Shown: positions 46,501-53,294 of the stretch, in pieces | How positions within the stretch are numbered: the first letter of the stretch is position 1 | How the letters are laid out: each line of letters opens with the position of its first letter | Assembly: GCF_037646345.1 (NCBI RefSeq) | Contig: NZ_JBBEWR010000006.1 | Location: 62,001-126,000, forward strand | DNA: 64,000 nucleotides | Direction: 5' to 3' | Origin: Ascidiimonas aurantiaca | GTDB lineage: Bacteria; Bacteroidota; Bacteroidia; Flavobacteriales; Flavobacteriaceae | Notes under the pieces: generated by a model | Database searches by the model: none | Seen by the model: the letters and a program-made list of their open reading frames with translations, nothing else | Told to the model about the DNA's origin: nothing | Translations under genes and position numbers: made by a program

Positions 46501-46611
46501 ATGTATTAATGCATCATAGGTGTACTCCAGAGTGTAGAAGATACCTGTACCGTGAAAAACAAGTGCGAGTAATAAAGCACCAATAAAATATTTGTTAGTT
46601 GGTTTTTCCAT
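43522..46611 (-). CDS. Large membrane protein, PTPS-related/glycosyltransferase C-like family
   Basis: 1029 residues. About twelve hydrophobic helices (about 8-30, 75-200, 225-410) precede a soluble segment (about 420-545), then two more helices (about 550-575 and 605-630) and a long C-terminal soluble beta-rich part (about 640-1029). The N-terminal part resembles the 6-pyruvoyl-tetrahydropterin-synthase-related membrane family, which has a GT-C-like shape and is found in polysaccharide loci. The first periplasmic loop holds an Asp-His motif (FFADHYATSW), a typical GT-C catalytic-loop pattern. It heads a three-gene minus-strand operon. A polymerase or lipid-linked sugar transferase role is inference. 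Confidence 0.75.
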   Translation of the reverse strand: MEKPTNKYFIGALLLALVFHGTGIFYTLEYTYDALIHLFFADHYATSWFEPWDYRWYTGFTVFGYPPLVHQLIALFSFIGGLKFGLFTVAILSVILFITGVYRFSLLLTAHKKAAGYAALLAAFSSSFVETLHIFGQLPSIIGISVLMHALPEIYLWIRKGRYRYLATSLSLISVTVTSHHVTPIFGMVFFIFPLLGMAVMDTARDRLKSYKEVTFQEFIKSFRSLVKRMVVFGVLSLVLIVGCILPYWINSKNNPITQVPIPHGSRDNFLEVTSSGLVFFLIPWGVILFILPYIFYRYYSKRFLFFGFSISLLTLLGTGGTTPLPKIMLGENAFNILTLDRFTLWASIMALPIFGEFVFRFIEGDLKLLLQNKLGAFAHRILGGLITAAFIFMTIFTMSLGYFRPSQPQKIKMLPIINFLDQDQHDRWRYLTLGFGDQMAWLSAKTNALTVDGNYHSARRLPELTSRAVERLENSKFKGVEGIGSLQQFLTVPEKYHLKYIFSNDKFYDPILYFCGWQRLRQLENGIMVWERLNIPPLPAILPKDEAPVYQKLMWGSIPLATILIAFVLNIQMVWLRIIRSRNLDKANYMNFGINYQRFSKNLLRFSGAWTVLVIAVMAYGMYLFYIRNTSQLSPGNVVKAYYDALDFKEFKKAFSYIDPKSGVNLDQYMLQISVSDGLLSSYAKLDAIEVIPEEVTDNFAKLTAHTYWITPLERIYKEYRIETLKHKNKWYLKPMAVPTDIPPDQFFSNNQTQFYNHGRRRITTQQTHHEDVLKQPVLEVLHARLIKYDTRYAVIGEVQNIDNIPSDVTLTATLYNKSDKKLAAYNAKYHVKHKLLPKETSSFRIDFERIAWVKTSDSVPDTFNPNEFTPVELTELPVKFNLQVAGNVSASDLYKQLNLNHIQQSKNGIEGTLFNGGLQEVTVPQLLISYYDPEKKLIWVDHKFLSEGLRPQRKLSFNFKPKLPNEIEVINDQMDYIFINGLPNDEAPKKLVPIRKKELHWSPLQAWPGKGFEFIKIELNSYIGNPI

Positions 46612-46695
46612 GAAATCCGTTGGGAAACCTTTATTCAGAATTTAAATATACGACAAAGGATATTCTTACACTATTAGCTTGTCGAAAGTTACATG

Positions 46696-46766
46696 CCATT
46701 CATCTACACTAGCAGCTTTCTCCACCGAAAAGTAAGGGTTTACCTTGCTTTACGCCGCTATTTTTG
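46696..46766 (+). promoter_or_regulatory. LytTR-type tandem site E and promoter of the GT2 gene
   Basis: Half-site 1 is CCATTCATCTACAC (46696-46709), identical to site B. Half-site 2 is TTCTCCACCGAAAA (46718-46731), offset 22 bp. The -7 box TATTTTTG (46759-46766) is perfect and starts 41 bp after half-site 2. The sequence TTTTGGTGTA over the end of this box is also shared with site B. The gene starts at 46793. Confidence 0.72.
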
Positions 46767-46792
46767 GTGTATAACTTCTAAAAAAAGAAATT

Positions 46793-47608
46793 ATGAAAAC
46801 CGGAATAATCATACCATGCTATAACGAGGAGAAGAGATTACAAACTCAATTGTTTGTCAATTTTATAAAAGAGAAAAGCAACTATCACCTTTGTTTCGTA
46901 AATGACGGTAGTAGTGATAACACCATAAAAGTTTTAAAAACCATTAAAGCAGAAGTACCTTCACGAGTAAGTATAATAGATGTGAAGCGAAACGGAGGAA
47001 AGGCAGCAGCGGTTAGAGTAGGGGCCAGATATCTTTACAATAAATCTCATATTGAATACATTGGTTTTATTGATGCTGATCTATCTACAGATTTTAACGA
47101 TATGGAACGACTGGTAAAAATTTTGGATAAAAATACCCGACTCTCCATGATATTTGGTTCAAGAGAAAAAGGAGATGGTAATGTTGAGAGAGACTCCTTC
47201 AGAAAGTTGTTTTCGAGAATTATTAAAACTATGGTTTATATGATTTTGAGACTCCCTATTACAGATACGCAATGTGGAGCCAAGGTTTTTAGAAAAGAAG
47301 TGATCCCTGTAATTTATAATAATCAGTTTATCTCAAGATGGTTGTTTGATGTGGAGATCTTTTTAAGATTGAAAAAGTTTTACGGAGCCGGTAAGATCAT
47401 GAATCATATTCAAGAAGTGCAATTAATGAGATGGGTGCATGTAGATGATTCTAAGCTGGGTCTTAAAGATGCCATGCAAATCCCTTACAGATTACTTAGC
47501 ATATGGTTTGCTTACACTGTGCAACTACCTGTAATGGAATCCTTTTCAGTAAAACCGGTACCTGCCAACTATTTAGCAGATTCCCTTCAACTTACAGTTG
47601 AACTTTAA
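46793..47608 (+). CDS. Glycosyltransferase family 2, dolichyl-phosphate-glucosyltransferase-like
   Basis: 271 residues, a soluble GT-A domain. It has GIIIPCYNEEKRL at the N-terminus, NDGSSDNT for nucleotide binding, DADLSTD (about 98) for metal binding, and the later TDTQCGAKVFRKE motif characteristic of the DPG-synthase-like branch of GT2. It probably transfers a sugar to a polyprenyl-phosphate carrier, supplying the GT-C-like membrane protein encoded divergently. A terminator follows within 10 bp of the stop. Confidence 0.9.
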   Translation: MKTGIIIPCYNEEKRLQTQLFVNFIKEKSNYHLCFVNDGSSDNTIKVLKTIKAEVPSRVSIIDVKRNGGKAAAVRVGARYLYNKSHIEYIGFIDADLSTDFNDMERLVKILDKNTRLSMIFGSREKGDGNVERDSFRKLFSRIIKTMVYMILRLPITDTQCGAKVFRKEVIPVIYNNQFISRWLFDVEIFLRLKKFYGAGKIMNHIQEVQLMRWVHVDDSKLGLKDAMQIPYRLLSIWFAYTVQLPVMESFSVKPVPANYLADSLQLTVEL

Positions 47609-47616
47609 AAAATAAT

Positions 47617-47664
47617 GTACCCGTTAAGTAATATCCCCCCCCATACTTTGACGGGTACAGTTTT
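47617..47664 (+). terminator. Intrinsic terminator after the GT2 gene
   Basis: GTACCCGT (47617-47624) pairs with ACGGGTAC (47651-47658). The stem extends inward through a G-U pair and AA/TT, then GTA/TAC past a one-base bulge. A C-rich loop caps it. AGTTTT follows. It ends the GT2 transcript before the next regulatory site at 47749. Confidence 0.75.
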
Positions 47665-47748
47665 AAAAAAGCATTTTTCAACGTTCTTTAACATATATGA
47701 ACCCATACCGGTCAGGAAGAAGTTTTACTTTTTAACGATCAAAAACTG

Positions 47749-47817
47749 CCATTCGCCTACAGATAATTTCCATCCATCGAAAATTGATACACTGCCTTTA
47801 CGGTATGTCTATTTTTG
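47749..47817 (+). promoter_or_regulatory. LytTR-type tandem site F and orphan promoter
   Basis: Half-site 1 is CCATTCGCCTACAG (47749-47762). Half-site 2 is CCATCCATCGAAAA (47770-47783), offset exactly 21 bp. The -7 box TATTTTTG (47810-47817) is a perfect TAnnTTTG, starting 40 bp after half-site 2. No protein gene begins within 400 bp. The promoter instead points to a 200-bp stretch ending in a strong terminator. Confidence 0.72.
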
Positions 47818-47823
47818 AGTTTG

Positions 47824-48063
47824 ATTTGGATTGTAAGATAATTATCACGTATTTTTACTAAAGAAAAGCTAATACTGACTGTTCTTTTTTATGAAAGTAA
47901 GAAAATAAAAGGCGTAAGGTATAGTAAAGAAAGGTGGGAGTGAAAAGTGTGTAAGCCATCTATTAGGATATGTATTTAGCTGTTACTATTGAGAATATAA
48001 CCATTTTTTGAATACCCCTATTTCACCCTATCAGATCACCTAATCTGATAGGGTGTTATTTTT
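47824..48063 (+). ncRNA. Predicted regulated small RNA (about 240 nt)
   Basis: The 5' end is predicted about 7 nt after the -7 box at 47810-47817. The 3' end is set by the 13-bp perfect hairpin and U-tract at 48024-48063. Inside, the only ATG-started frames are 5 and 13 codons long, so coding is unlikely. A G-rich unpaired-looking stretch (GGTGGGAG, about 47933-47940) could contact targets. No known RNA family is recognised. The upstream tandem site would place it under the same regulator as the polysaccharide genes. Confidence 0.55.
48024..48063 (+). terminator. Strong intrinsic terminator with no protein gene in front
   Basis: CACCCTATCAGAT (48024-48036) pairs perfectly over 13 bp with ATCTGATAGGGTG (48043-48055) around the loop CACCTA, followed by TTATTTTT. 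The nearest upstream gene on this strand ends at 47608 and already has a terminator, so this one implies an independent transcript. Confidence 0.88.
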
Positions 48064-48222
48064 AACTCAACTAACTCGACAGGGGTATCCTGCCAAAAGC
48101 ACATTTTCAATATTGTTAAAGTATTTACAAAGAATATAACGTAATGCTTCCGGCGGCGTTTTATAAAAGTGCAGGAAGAGAAAGCAGATTCATAAAATGA
48201 TTCATATAGTAAGACAAAGCTC
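48064..48222. other. Intergenic stretch, no feature seen
   Basis: It lies between the sRNA terminator and the 77-residue gene. It is AT-rich apart from a short GC patch (GGCGGCG) near 48153. I see no promoter match to TAnnTTTG, no LytTR-type half-site and no credible reading frame. A 62-codon minus-strand frame crosses it and the terminator and looks like chance. Confidence 0.5.
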
Positions 48223-48456
48223 ATGAAGTGGGAAGGCGATAAAGGTTTTAAGGAGATTATTACAGAAGAAGGTTATCACCTAAAGGTAAAGTATAAGGAA
48301 TCTCATAATGCCTATTGGTGGGGTGCTTTTAAAGATGGGCAAATTATTTATGTTTCTCAACCAGATGACTATAAAAAAACACTTTCTGGTGCTCAAAAGG
48401 CAGCACAACAACGTATGATACGAGATATACTGGATGAGGGGCAAAGATCAGAATAG
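48223..48456 (+). CDS. Small soluble protein, family not recognised
   Basis: 77 residues, highly charged, with a beta-rich first half containing the aromatic patch YWWGAFKDG and a helical second half (SGAQKAAQQRMIRDIL). The composition looks coding rather than random. It is convergent with the DUF4407 gene. I know no family for it. Confidence 0.6.
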   Translation: MKWEGDKGFKEIITEEGYHLKVKYKESHNAYWWGAFKDGQIIYVSQPDDYKKTLSGAQKAAQQRMIRDILDEGQRSE

Positions 48457-48490
48457 ATCTTTTAGATATATTCCAACTTAAAAACTGTAT

Positions 48491-49591
48491 TTAAAGGTTC
48501 TTTTTCTGATGCTCATAAAAAGCATCGGCCTGTAGTTGCATAAGTGCTTTCGCTTTTTTCTTTTTGTAAGTATAGAGTTCTTCGTCTTCTTTCAGATCCT
48601 GATAAATAGTATCATCTACCGTATATTCGGCCTGTTGGTTTTTTTTGCGTTGTGCTTCTTTCTGAGCGACCCAGGTTTTCAGAGTACTTTCTTTATCTTC
48701 AAGTTTCAGGTCATACTCTCCTCTGGGAGCAAGCAATTTTACAAATATGGGTGCCGTTTCTATGGCTAGGAAAAGCATAAATATAAAAAAGGAGGGAAGC
48801 CAGGGTAATTTACCCAGGGCATGTACACGTGCCATGAGACCGTCAAACCTGTCAATAACCGGTTGTGAATCGCTAACTCTGGCATCAAAAGTTTTGGTTA
48901 GAGAAGCTAGCTGTGTTTCTCTCTCTTGTATTTTAGCCGCATTTTGTTCCCGCAGCGTCTGCAATTCGGCAAGTGCCATATCGTGCTTCTCTCTTTTCTC
49001 TTTATACACGGGGCCTTTCCCCAGTTTAAGAGTGCCGGCAGTACCTTCTGCTTCTGATATATAGGTTTGGTACAGGTTGTTTACTTCTTTTTCTTTCTGT
49101 TGCACTTGTACATTTAAGGTATTGATCTCCTGTTTTAGAGTTTCTATGGAAGGTGTATATTGTAGTGCTATTTGTGCCTTATTATCGAGGGTCATTTGAT
49201 TTTTTTCCTCCAGCAGCACTCTGTCAATCTCTTTTTCAAAGATCTTTAACTCCAGGGGTTTTGAGATGACCACAGCAATTATTACTGCGAGCAATATTCT
49301 TGGGAGGGCCTGAAGATATTCTTTTCCCGGCGTTTCTCTTTTTTTAAGTGTTGAGACAATAAATCGGTCCAGATTAAAAATAAGAAGTCCCCAGAGTAAG
49401 CCAAAAAAAACAGAGATCAGAATGGTATCAAAAACAGTATAGAGCGCATAGGAAGCTGCAAGAAATGCCATAACGGCTGTAAAAAAAACGGTAGCTCCTA
49501 TTCCCGCATATTTGTTTTGCTCTCCCTGAGAGCAGTTACTCAGAATATCGGTATCTGCTCCTGAGCACAGAATAAAAAAGCGCTTTAACAT
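48491..49591 (-). CDS. DUF4407 family membrane protein
   Basis: About 366 residues from the ATG at 49591. An upstream in-frame ATG adds 13 unconserved residues. The N-terminal MLKRFFILCSGADTDIL and the following four-helix membrane arrangement are typical of DUF4407. Two hydrophobic pairs (about 28-80 and 95-120) precede a long coiled coil (about 130-235), with another membrane helix near 255-280 and a charged tail. Its function is unknown. Coiled-coil periplasmic segments suggest an envelope-spanning role. Confidence 0.87.
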   Translation of the reverse strand: MLKRFFILCSGADTDILSNCSQGEQNKYAGIGATVFFTAVMAFLAASYALYTVFDTILISVFFGLLWGLLIFNLDRFIVSTLKKRETPGKEYLQALPRILLAVIIAVVISKPLELKIFEKEIDRVLLEEKNQMTLDNKAQIALQYTPSIETLKQEINTLNVQVQQKEKEVNNLYQTYISEAEGTAGTLKLGKGPVYKEKREKHDMALAELQTLREQNAAKIQERETQLASLTKTFDARVSDSQPVIDRFDGLMARVHALGKLPWLPSFFIFMLFLAIETAPIFVKLLAPRGEYDLKLEDKESTLKTWVAQKEAQRKKNQQAEYTVDDTIYQDLKEDEELYTYKKKKAKALMQLQADAFYEHQKKNL

Positions 49592-49673
49592 AACTGGTTT
49601 TTTGATGGATGATATGTTATTACAACGCATACAGATTCAAAATGTTACATCAAAAACAGAATATAGTTACTTT

Positions 49674-50264
49674 TTATATTGGATCTTTCAGAAAAAAATA
49701 GGTTTCTTTCTTTTTGCGTGAATCTGAAGTGAAAAATTGTTTATCAGGAAACTGGGCAGCATAGTTAAGCATGCCAAAATCTCCGCCGCAAAAAAAAGAA
49801 TGCAGGCATATTACAAACAACGAAAAAAAAGTGTATTGCGGAGCGGTTATAAGTAACAAAATGCTTAAAAAAAGTACACCTATAAAAGGGCTGAGGGCGA
49901 TGATACGAAATTGTTTTCCACTAAAAAAATCACCATCACTACCTACATAAAAAACAAATTTTTTGAGGTTTGCACCAAAATAGAGGTGTCGGGCTCCTAA
50001 TACTGCATAGGCCAGTGCATGCAACAATTCATGAAGGATGATAAGCAAAGTAAGACAAAAAAGTAGAGCTGCTCCCAGTTGTATAATATACACAGTATCT
50101 CCCATTACAAGCCTGGTAACACTGTACCCTGTTAGTCCCGCCAGCCCGGCAAATGAAATAAGAGAAAAGAATATGTAGAAAGTACGGTAGCTACCTTTAA
50201 GATCAAAGCACTCTTTAACAAAAGGTTTTATAGTATCGTGTGAAACCGTTTTTATAAGTGTCAT
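49674..50264 (-). CDS. DUF3267 family membrane metalloprotease-like protein
   Basis: 196 residues with about four helices. The zinc-type motif HELLH (about 88-92) lies in a membrane helix, with a downstream Phe-Gly-Ala-Asn and ALSPFIGVLFLS helix resembling the site-2 protease fold. DUF3267 proteins share this look, but substrates are unknown. It overlaps the dipeptidase gene by 4 bp, so they are co-transcribed. Confidence 0.83.
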   Translation of the reverse strand: MTLIKTVSHDTIKPFVKECFDLKGSYRTFYIFFSLISFAGLAGLTGYSVTRLVMGDTVYIIQLGAALLFCLTLLIILHELLHALAYAVLGARHLYFGANLKKFVFYVGSDGDFFSGKQFRIIALSPFIGVLFLSILLLITAPQYTFFSLFVICLHSFFCGGDFGMLNYAAQFPDKQFFTSDSRKKKETYFFLKDPI

Positions 50265-51670
50265 TTTTCCCCCGATGTATCGGCCATCGATAATTCTGTA
50301 AAGTATTTATAAAAATAAGGAATAGTCTCAATACCTTTTAAGTAGTTAAAAATACCAAAATGTTCATTAGGGGAATGAATAGCATCACTGTCCAGGCCAA
50401 ATCCCATTAAAATAGTTTTGCTGCCCAGTTCTTTTTCAAATAAAGAAACAATGGGAATACTACCTCCGCTACGTTGCGGTACAGGTGTTTTTCCAAAGGT
50501 TTTTTCATAGGCGCTGGCAGCAGCCTGATACCCAATACTTTTTATTGGAGTTACATAGGCCTGTCCCCCGTGATGAGGAGTAACCTTTACGGTGACTCCT
50601 TCGGGAGCTATGTTTTCAAAATGTGAAGTAAACAGGGCTGTGATTTCTTCCCAGTTCTGATCAGGAACTAATCGCATGGAGATCTTTGCATAGGCTTTTG
50701 AAGGGATAACGGTTTTAGCACCTTCTCCTGTGTAACCGCCCCATATACCGTTTACATCCAGTGTAGGCCTGATAGAATTACGCTCGTTTGTGGTATATCC
50801 TTCCTCTCCATATACAGCACGTATGTTCAATGCTTTTTTATATGCTTCCAGAGAAAAAGGAGCTTCTCCCATAAGTGCCCGTTCCTTTTGGCTTAGCTCT
50901 TGTACTTTGTCATAAAAACCGGGTATGGTAATACGGTTATTAGCATCGTGTAAAGAAGCTATCATTTTAGAAAGGATATTGATAGGGTTAGCCACAGCAC
51001 CGCCGTACAGCCCGGAATGCAGATCTCTGTTTGGGCCGGTAACTTCAACTTCAACATAGCTAAGACCCCGAAGTCCGGTAGTAATAGAAGGCACTTCTTT
51101 TGCGATCATACCAGTATCTGAAATCAGGATCACATCGTTAGCAAGTTTATCTTGATGCTGCTCAATAAACCAGCTCAGGCTTACAGATCCTACCTCTTCT
51201 TCACCTTCAATCATGAATTTTACATTACAGGGCAGCTGATGGGTTTGGATCATAAATTCTAATGCCTTTACATGCATATAGAACTGCCCCTTATCATCAC
51301 AAGCCCCTCTTGCAAAAATGGCACCTTCGGGATGCAGGTCATTTTTTCTGATAACCGGTTCAAACGGGCCACTTTCCCATAGATCCAGCGGGTCGGGAGG
51401 CTGCACATCGTAATGTCCGTAAACAAGAACCGTAGGAAGGTCAGGGTCAATTATTTTTTCTCCGTAAACTATGGGATATCCGGGAGTCTCGCAAATCTCA
51501 ACGGTATCGCACCCGGCTTTTATCAGAGCCTGCTCAACAGCCTCTGCCGTATCCAGCACATCTTGTGAAAATGCAGGGTCGGCACTTACAGAAGGGAGTT
51601 TTAGTAGTTCAATCAATTCAGAAATAAAGCGGTCTTTGTGCGCCTGAACATAGGAATGTAAGTTTTCCAT
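50261..51670 (-). CDS. M20 family dipeptidase
   Basis: 469 residues. M20 metal ligands are visible: His and Asp in VYGHYDVQPPD and RGACDDKG, then Glu-Glu in MIEGEEEVGS. The dimerisation (lid) domain covers about 205-365. A late His in DAIHSPNEHFG completes the site. The family hydrolyses dipeptides (carnosinase/CNDP-like). It has no signal peptide, so it acts in the cytosol on imported peptides. Confidence 0.93.
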   Translation of the reverse strand: MENLHSYVQAHKDRFISELIELLKLPSVSADPAFSQDVLDTAEAVEQALIKAGCDTVEICETPGYPIVYGEKIIDPDLPTVLVYGHYDVQPPDPLDLWESGPFEPVIRKNDLHPEGAIFARGACDDKGQFYMHVKALEFMIQTHQLPCNVKFMIEGEEEVGSVSLSWFIEQHQDKLANDVILISDTGMIAKEVPSITTGLRGLSYVEVEVTGPNRDLHSGLYGGAVANPINILSKMIASLHDANNRITIPGFYDKVQELSQKERALMGEAPFSLEAYKKALNIRAVYGEEGYTTNERNSIRPTLDVNGIWGGYTGEGAKTVIPSKAYAKISMRLVPDQNWEEITALFTSHFENIAPEGVTVKVTPHHGGQAYVTPIKSIGYQAAASAYEKTFGKTPVPQRSGGSIPIVSLFEKELGSKTILMGFGLDSDAIHSPNEHFGIFNYLKGIETIPYFYKYFTELSMADTSGEK

Positions 51671-51788
51671 GAAGAGTATAATTAAAACTCAAATTTACAA
51701 AATGCCTGGCATACTATGGCGGGATATTTACATTTTTCAGAAAGTATAAGTTTTTATCTCAAACCAATTATAAATTAAAAAACTTGTT

Positions 51789-51796
51789 TATATTTG
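51789..51796 (+). promoter_or_regulatory. -7 box (TATATTTG) of the tRNA-Leu gene
   Basis: TATATTTG is a perfect TAnnTTTG match 20 bp before the first base of the tRNA, at a suitable distance for a start just upstream of the mature 5' end. A clear TTG -33 element is not evident at the expected spacing. Confidence 0.65.
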
Positions 51797-51815
51797 CACC
51801 CACAAATCCAAAAAA

Positions 51816-51900
51816 GCGGGCGTGGTGAAATTGGTAGACACGCTAGACTTAGGATCTAGTGCCGAAAGGTGTGAAGGTTCGAGTCCTTTCGCCCGCACCA
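51816..51900 (+). tRNA. tRNA-Leu (anticodon TAG)
   Basis: An 85-base cloverleaf. The acceptor stem is GCGGGCG paired with CGCCCGC, followed by an encoded ACCA end. The D-arm has TGGTAGACAC. The anticodon stem CTAGA/TCTAG holds the loop CTTAGGA, giving anticodon TAG at 51850-51852. A long variable arm marks it as a class II tRNA, and the T-loop is TTCGAGT. It reads CUA and related leucine codons. Confidence 0.97.
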
Positions 51901-51901
51901 G

Positions 51902-51930
51902 AAGCTCTCAAATCTTTGAGGGCTTTTTTA
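51902..51930 (+). terminator. Intrinsic terminator after tRNA-Leu
   Basis: GCTCTCAAA (51904-51912) pairs with TTTGAGGGC (51915-51923), with one G-U pair and outer A-T pairs, followed directly by TTTTTTATT. It starts two bases after the tRNA CCA end, so the tRNA is a monocistronic transcript. Confidence 0.88.
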
Positions 51931-52102
51931 TTAAAAATCGTTGTGAAAAGAACTTCACTAAAGAAATTCTAAGCATTCCTTTTCAGCTAAAGTTTCCAAA
52001 TTGAGTTGTGATAGCTCCAAAACATTAAAAAGTACCCTATTTCCGTTTTTTCGTAACAAAAGGTAATTTACTTAATCTATATTAGTAAAAGAAATATCTT
52101 AG

Positions 52103-53077
52103 ATGTTAGAAGTAGCCTATAAAATTGATCATACCAGTATTTTAGCCAAAGATATAGCCAAAGCCTTCGGGCAAAAATATGATGCTCCGAGATTTGAAAT
52201 AAAGAAAGACCACATAGAGGCAAGTATAGAGTTTTATAAACTACATGAACATTTATCTGTACAGATAAGTAAGTTTCAGCAAAATGAGCCTATTAAGGTT
52301 AGGCGACTGGGAACAGAGAACAATGACCTGCTAATTCTGGATTTTCACTTAACGGGTGCGGCAAAACTACGTTTTACCGATAATAAAATTAATGAAGTTA
52401 CTAATTGTTTAATGCATGGGGTCTATTTTGCAAATGGGAGTGTAGAATCTTACGCAATCTTTCCTCCAGGATCTTACAACGAACAATTCCATATCGTAAT
52501 GGACAAAAATTGGGTAGGCAGTTTTTTTTCAGAAGAAATTGAATTCATAATGGGAAAGATTGAAAAAGCCTCTCCTTTTTTCATGCATGAGCGCTTAAAC
52601 AGTAAAATCACAGCCCTTTTGATATCTGTATTCAAATCAGATTTTAAGACTCATTTTCGAAAAGCATTTCTTTATGGAAAGACATTAGAGCTATTATCAC
52701 TGTTCTTTGGTAAACTTCTAAACCGAGGATCACATTTGGAACTTGGTGTCTCAAGCTATGATGATGTTTCCCGGTTGTTTGATTTAATGACATATATAGA
52801 TGAGCATTTGGGCGAAGAGTTGAAAGTACTGGATCTAAGCAAAAAAATTGGATTTAGCGAAAGTAAATTACAAAACCTGTGTAAGGCGGTGTATGGTAAA
52901 AGTATTTCTAAAGAGATCACAGAACGAAGAATGATAAAAGCTTTGGATATGCTTTCAGAAAACAACGATTCAGTTTCTGCTGTAGGTTACAAGCTAGGCT
53001 ATACAAATATGAGCCATTTCGCTGGCGCATTTAAAAAAGTTCACGGCTTTTTGCCTTCAGAATATCTTAACAAATAA
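52103..53077 (+). CDS. AraC-family transcriptional regulator
   Basis: 324 residues. The C-terminal AraC DNA-binding domain (about 228-322) has two helix-turn-helix units: LKVLDLSKKIGFSESKLQNL and VSAVGYKLGYTNMSHFAGAF with KKVHGFLPSEY. The N-terminal part (about 1-215) is an unrecognised sensor region without a cupin motif I can define. A small terminator follows. It may control the secreted-hydrolase genes downstream. Confidence 0.9.
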   Translation: MLEVAYKIDHTSILAKDIAKAFGQKYDAPRFEIKKDHIEASIEFYKLHEHLSVQISKFQQNEPIKVRRLGTENNDLLILDFHLTGAAKLRFTDNKINEVTNCLMHGVYFANGSVESYAIFPPGSYNEQFHIVMDKNWVGSFFSEEIEFIMGKIEKASPFFMHERLNSKITALLISVFKSDFKTHFRKAFLYGKTLELLSLFFGKLLNRGSHLELGVSSYDDVSRLFDLMTYIDEHLGEELKVLDLSKKIGFSESKLQNLCKAVYGKSISKEITERRMIKALDMLSENNDSVSAVGYKLGYTNMSHFAGAFKKVHGFLPSEYLNK

Positions 53078-53081
53078 ATTG

Positions 53082-53103
53082 ATGAGGCTACCCTCATTTT
53101 TAC
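53082..53103 (+). terminator. Short terminator after the AraC gene
   Basis: ATGAGG (53082-53087) pairs with CCTCAT (53092-53097) around a CTAC loop, followed by TTTTTA. The stem is short, but its position four bases after the stop codon and its U-tract fit termination. Confidence 0.6.
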
Positions 53104-53294
53104 GGTTTTGGGGCATAGGCTTACGTTTTTTTGATGATGAAATAGCAGAACAGGCCCTATCATTGCAATAGAGTTTACCGCATTAAGAGAATATGAGATT
53201 TTTTCTTTGGAATAACAGGCTCAAAAATACAGCGCAAAACGAGTGCTTAAATAAAACACTCCATCTGTAAACATCGGGAACAAATAGTTTAACC

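Noticed and set aside
46675..46688. Alternative half-site upstream of site E (GTC core, 21 bp before 46696)
   Set aside because: It matches only the GTC core. The downstream half-site at 46718 matches better and gives the same distance to the -7 box as the other five promoters.
47615..47818. 67-codon plus-strand frame after the GT2 gene
   Set aside because: It runs through the GT2 terminator hairpin, both half-sites of operator F and the -7 box, and its composition is not protein-like.
48036..48224. 62-codon minus-strand frame
   Set aside because: It overlaps the 13-bp terminator stem and an intergenic stretch, shows no family signal and has no promoter or leader.
51816..51900. tRNA-Leu 3' end as an integration site for an island at 52-59 kb
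   Set aside because: I see no second copy of the tRNA 3' end, no integrase and no mobility gene downstream.
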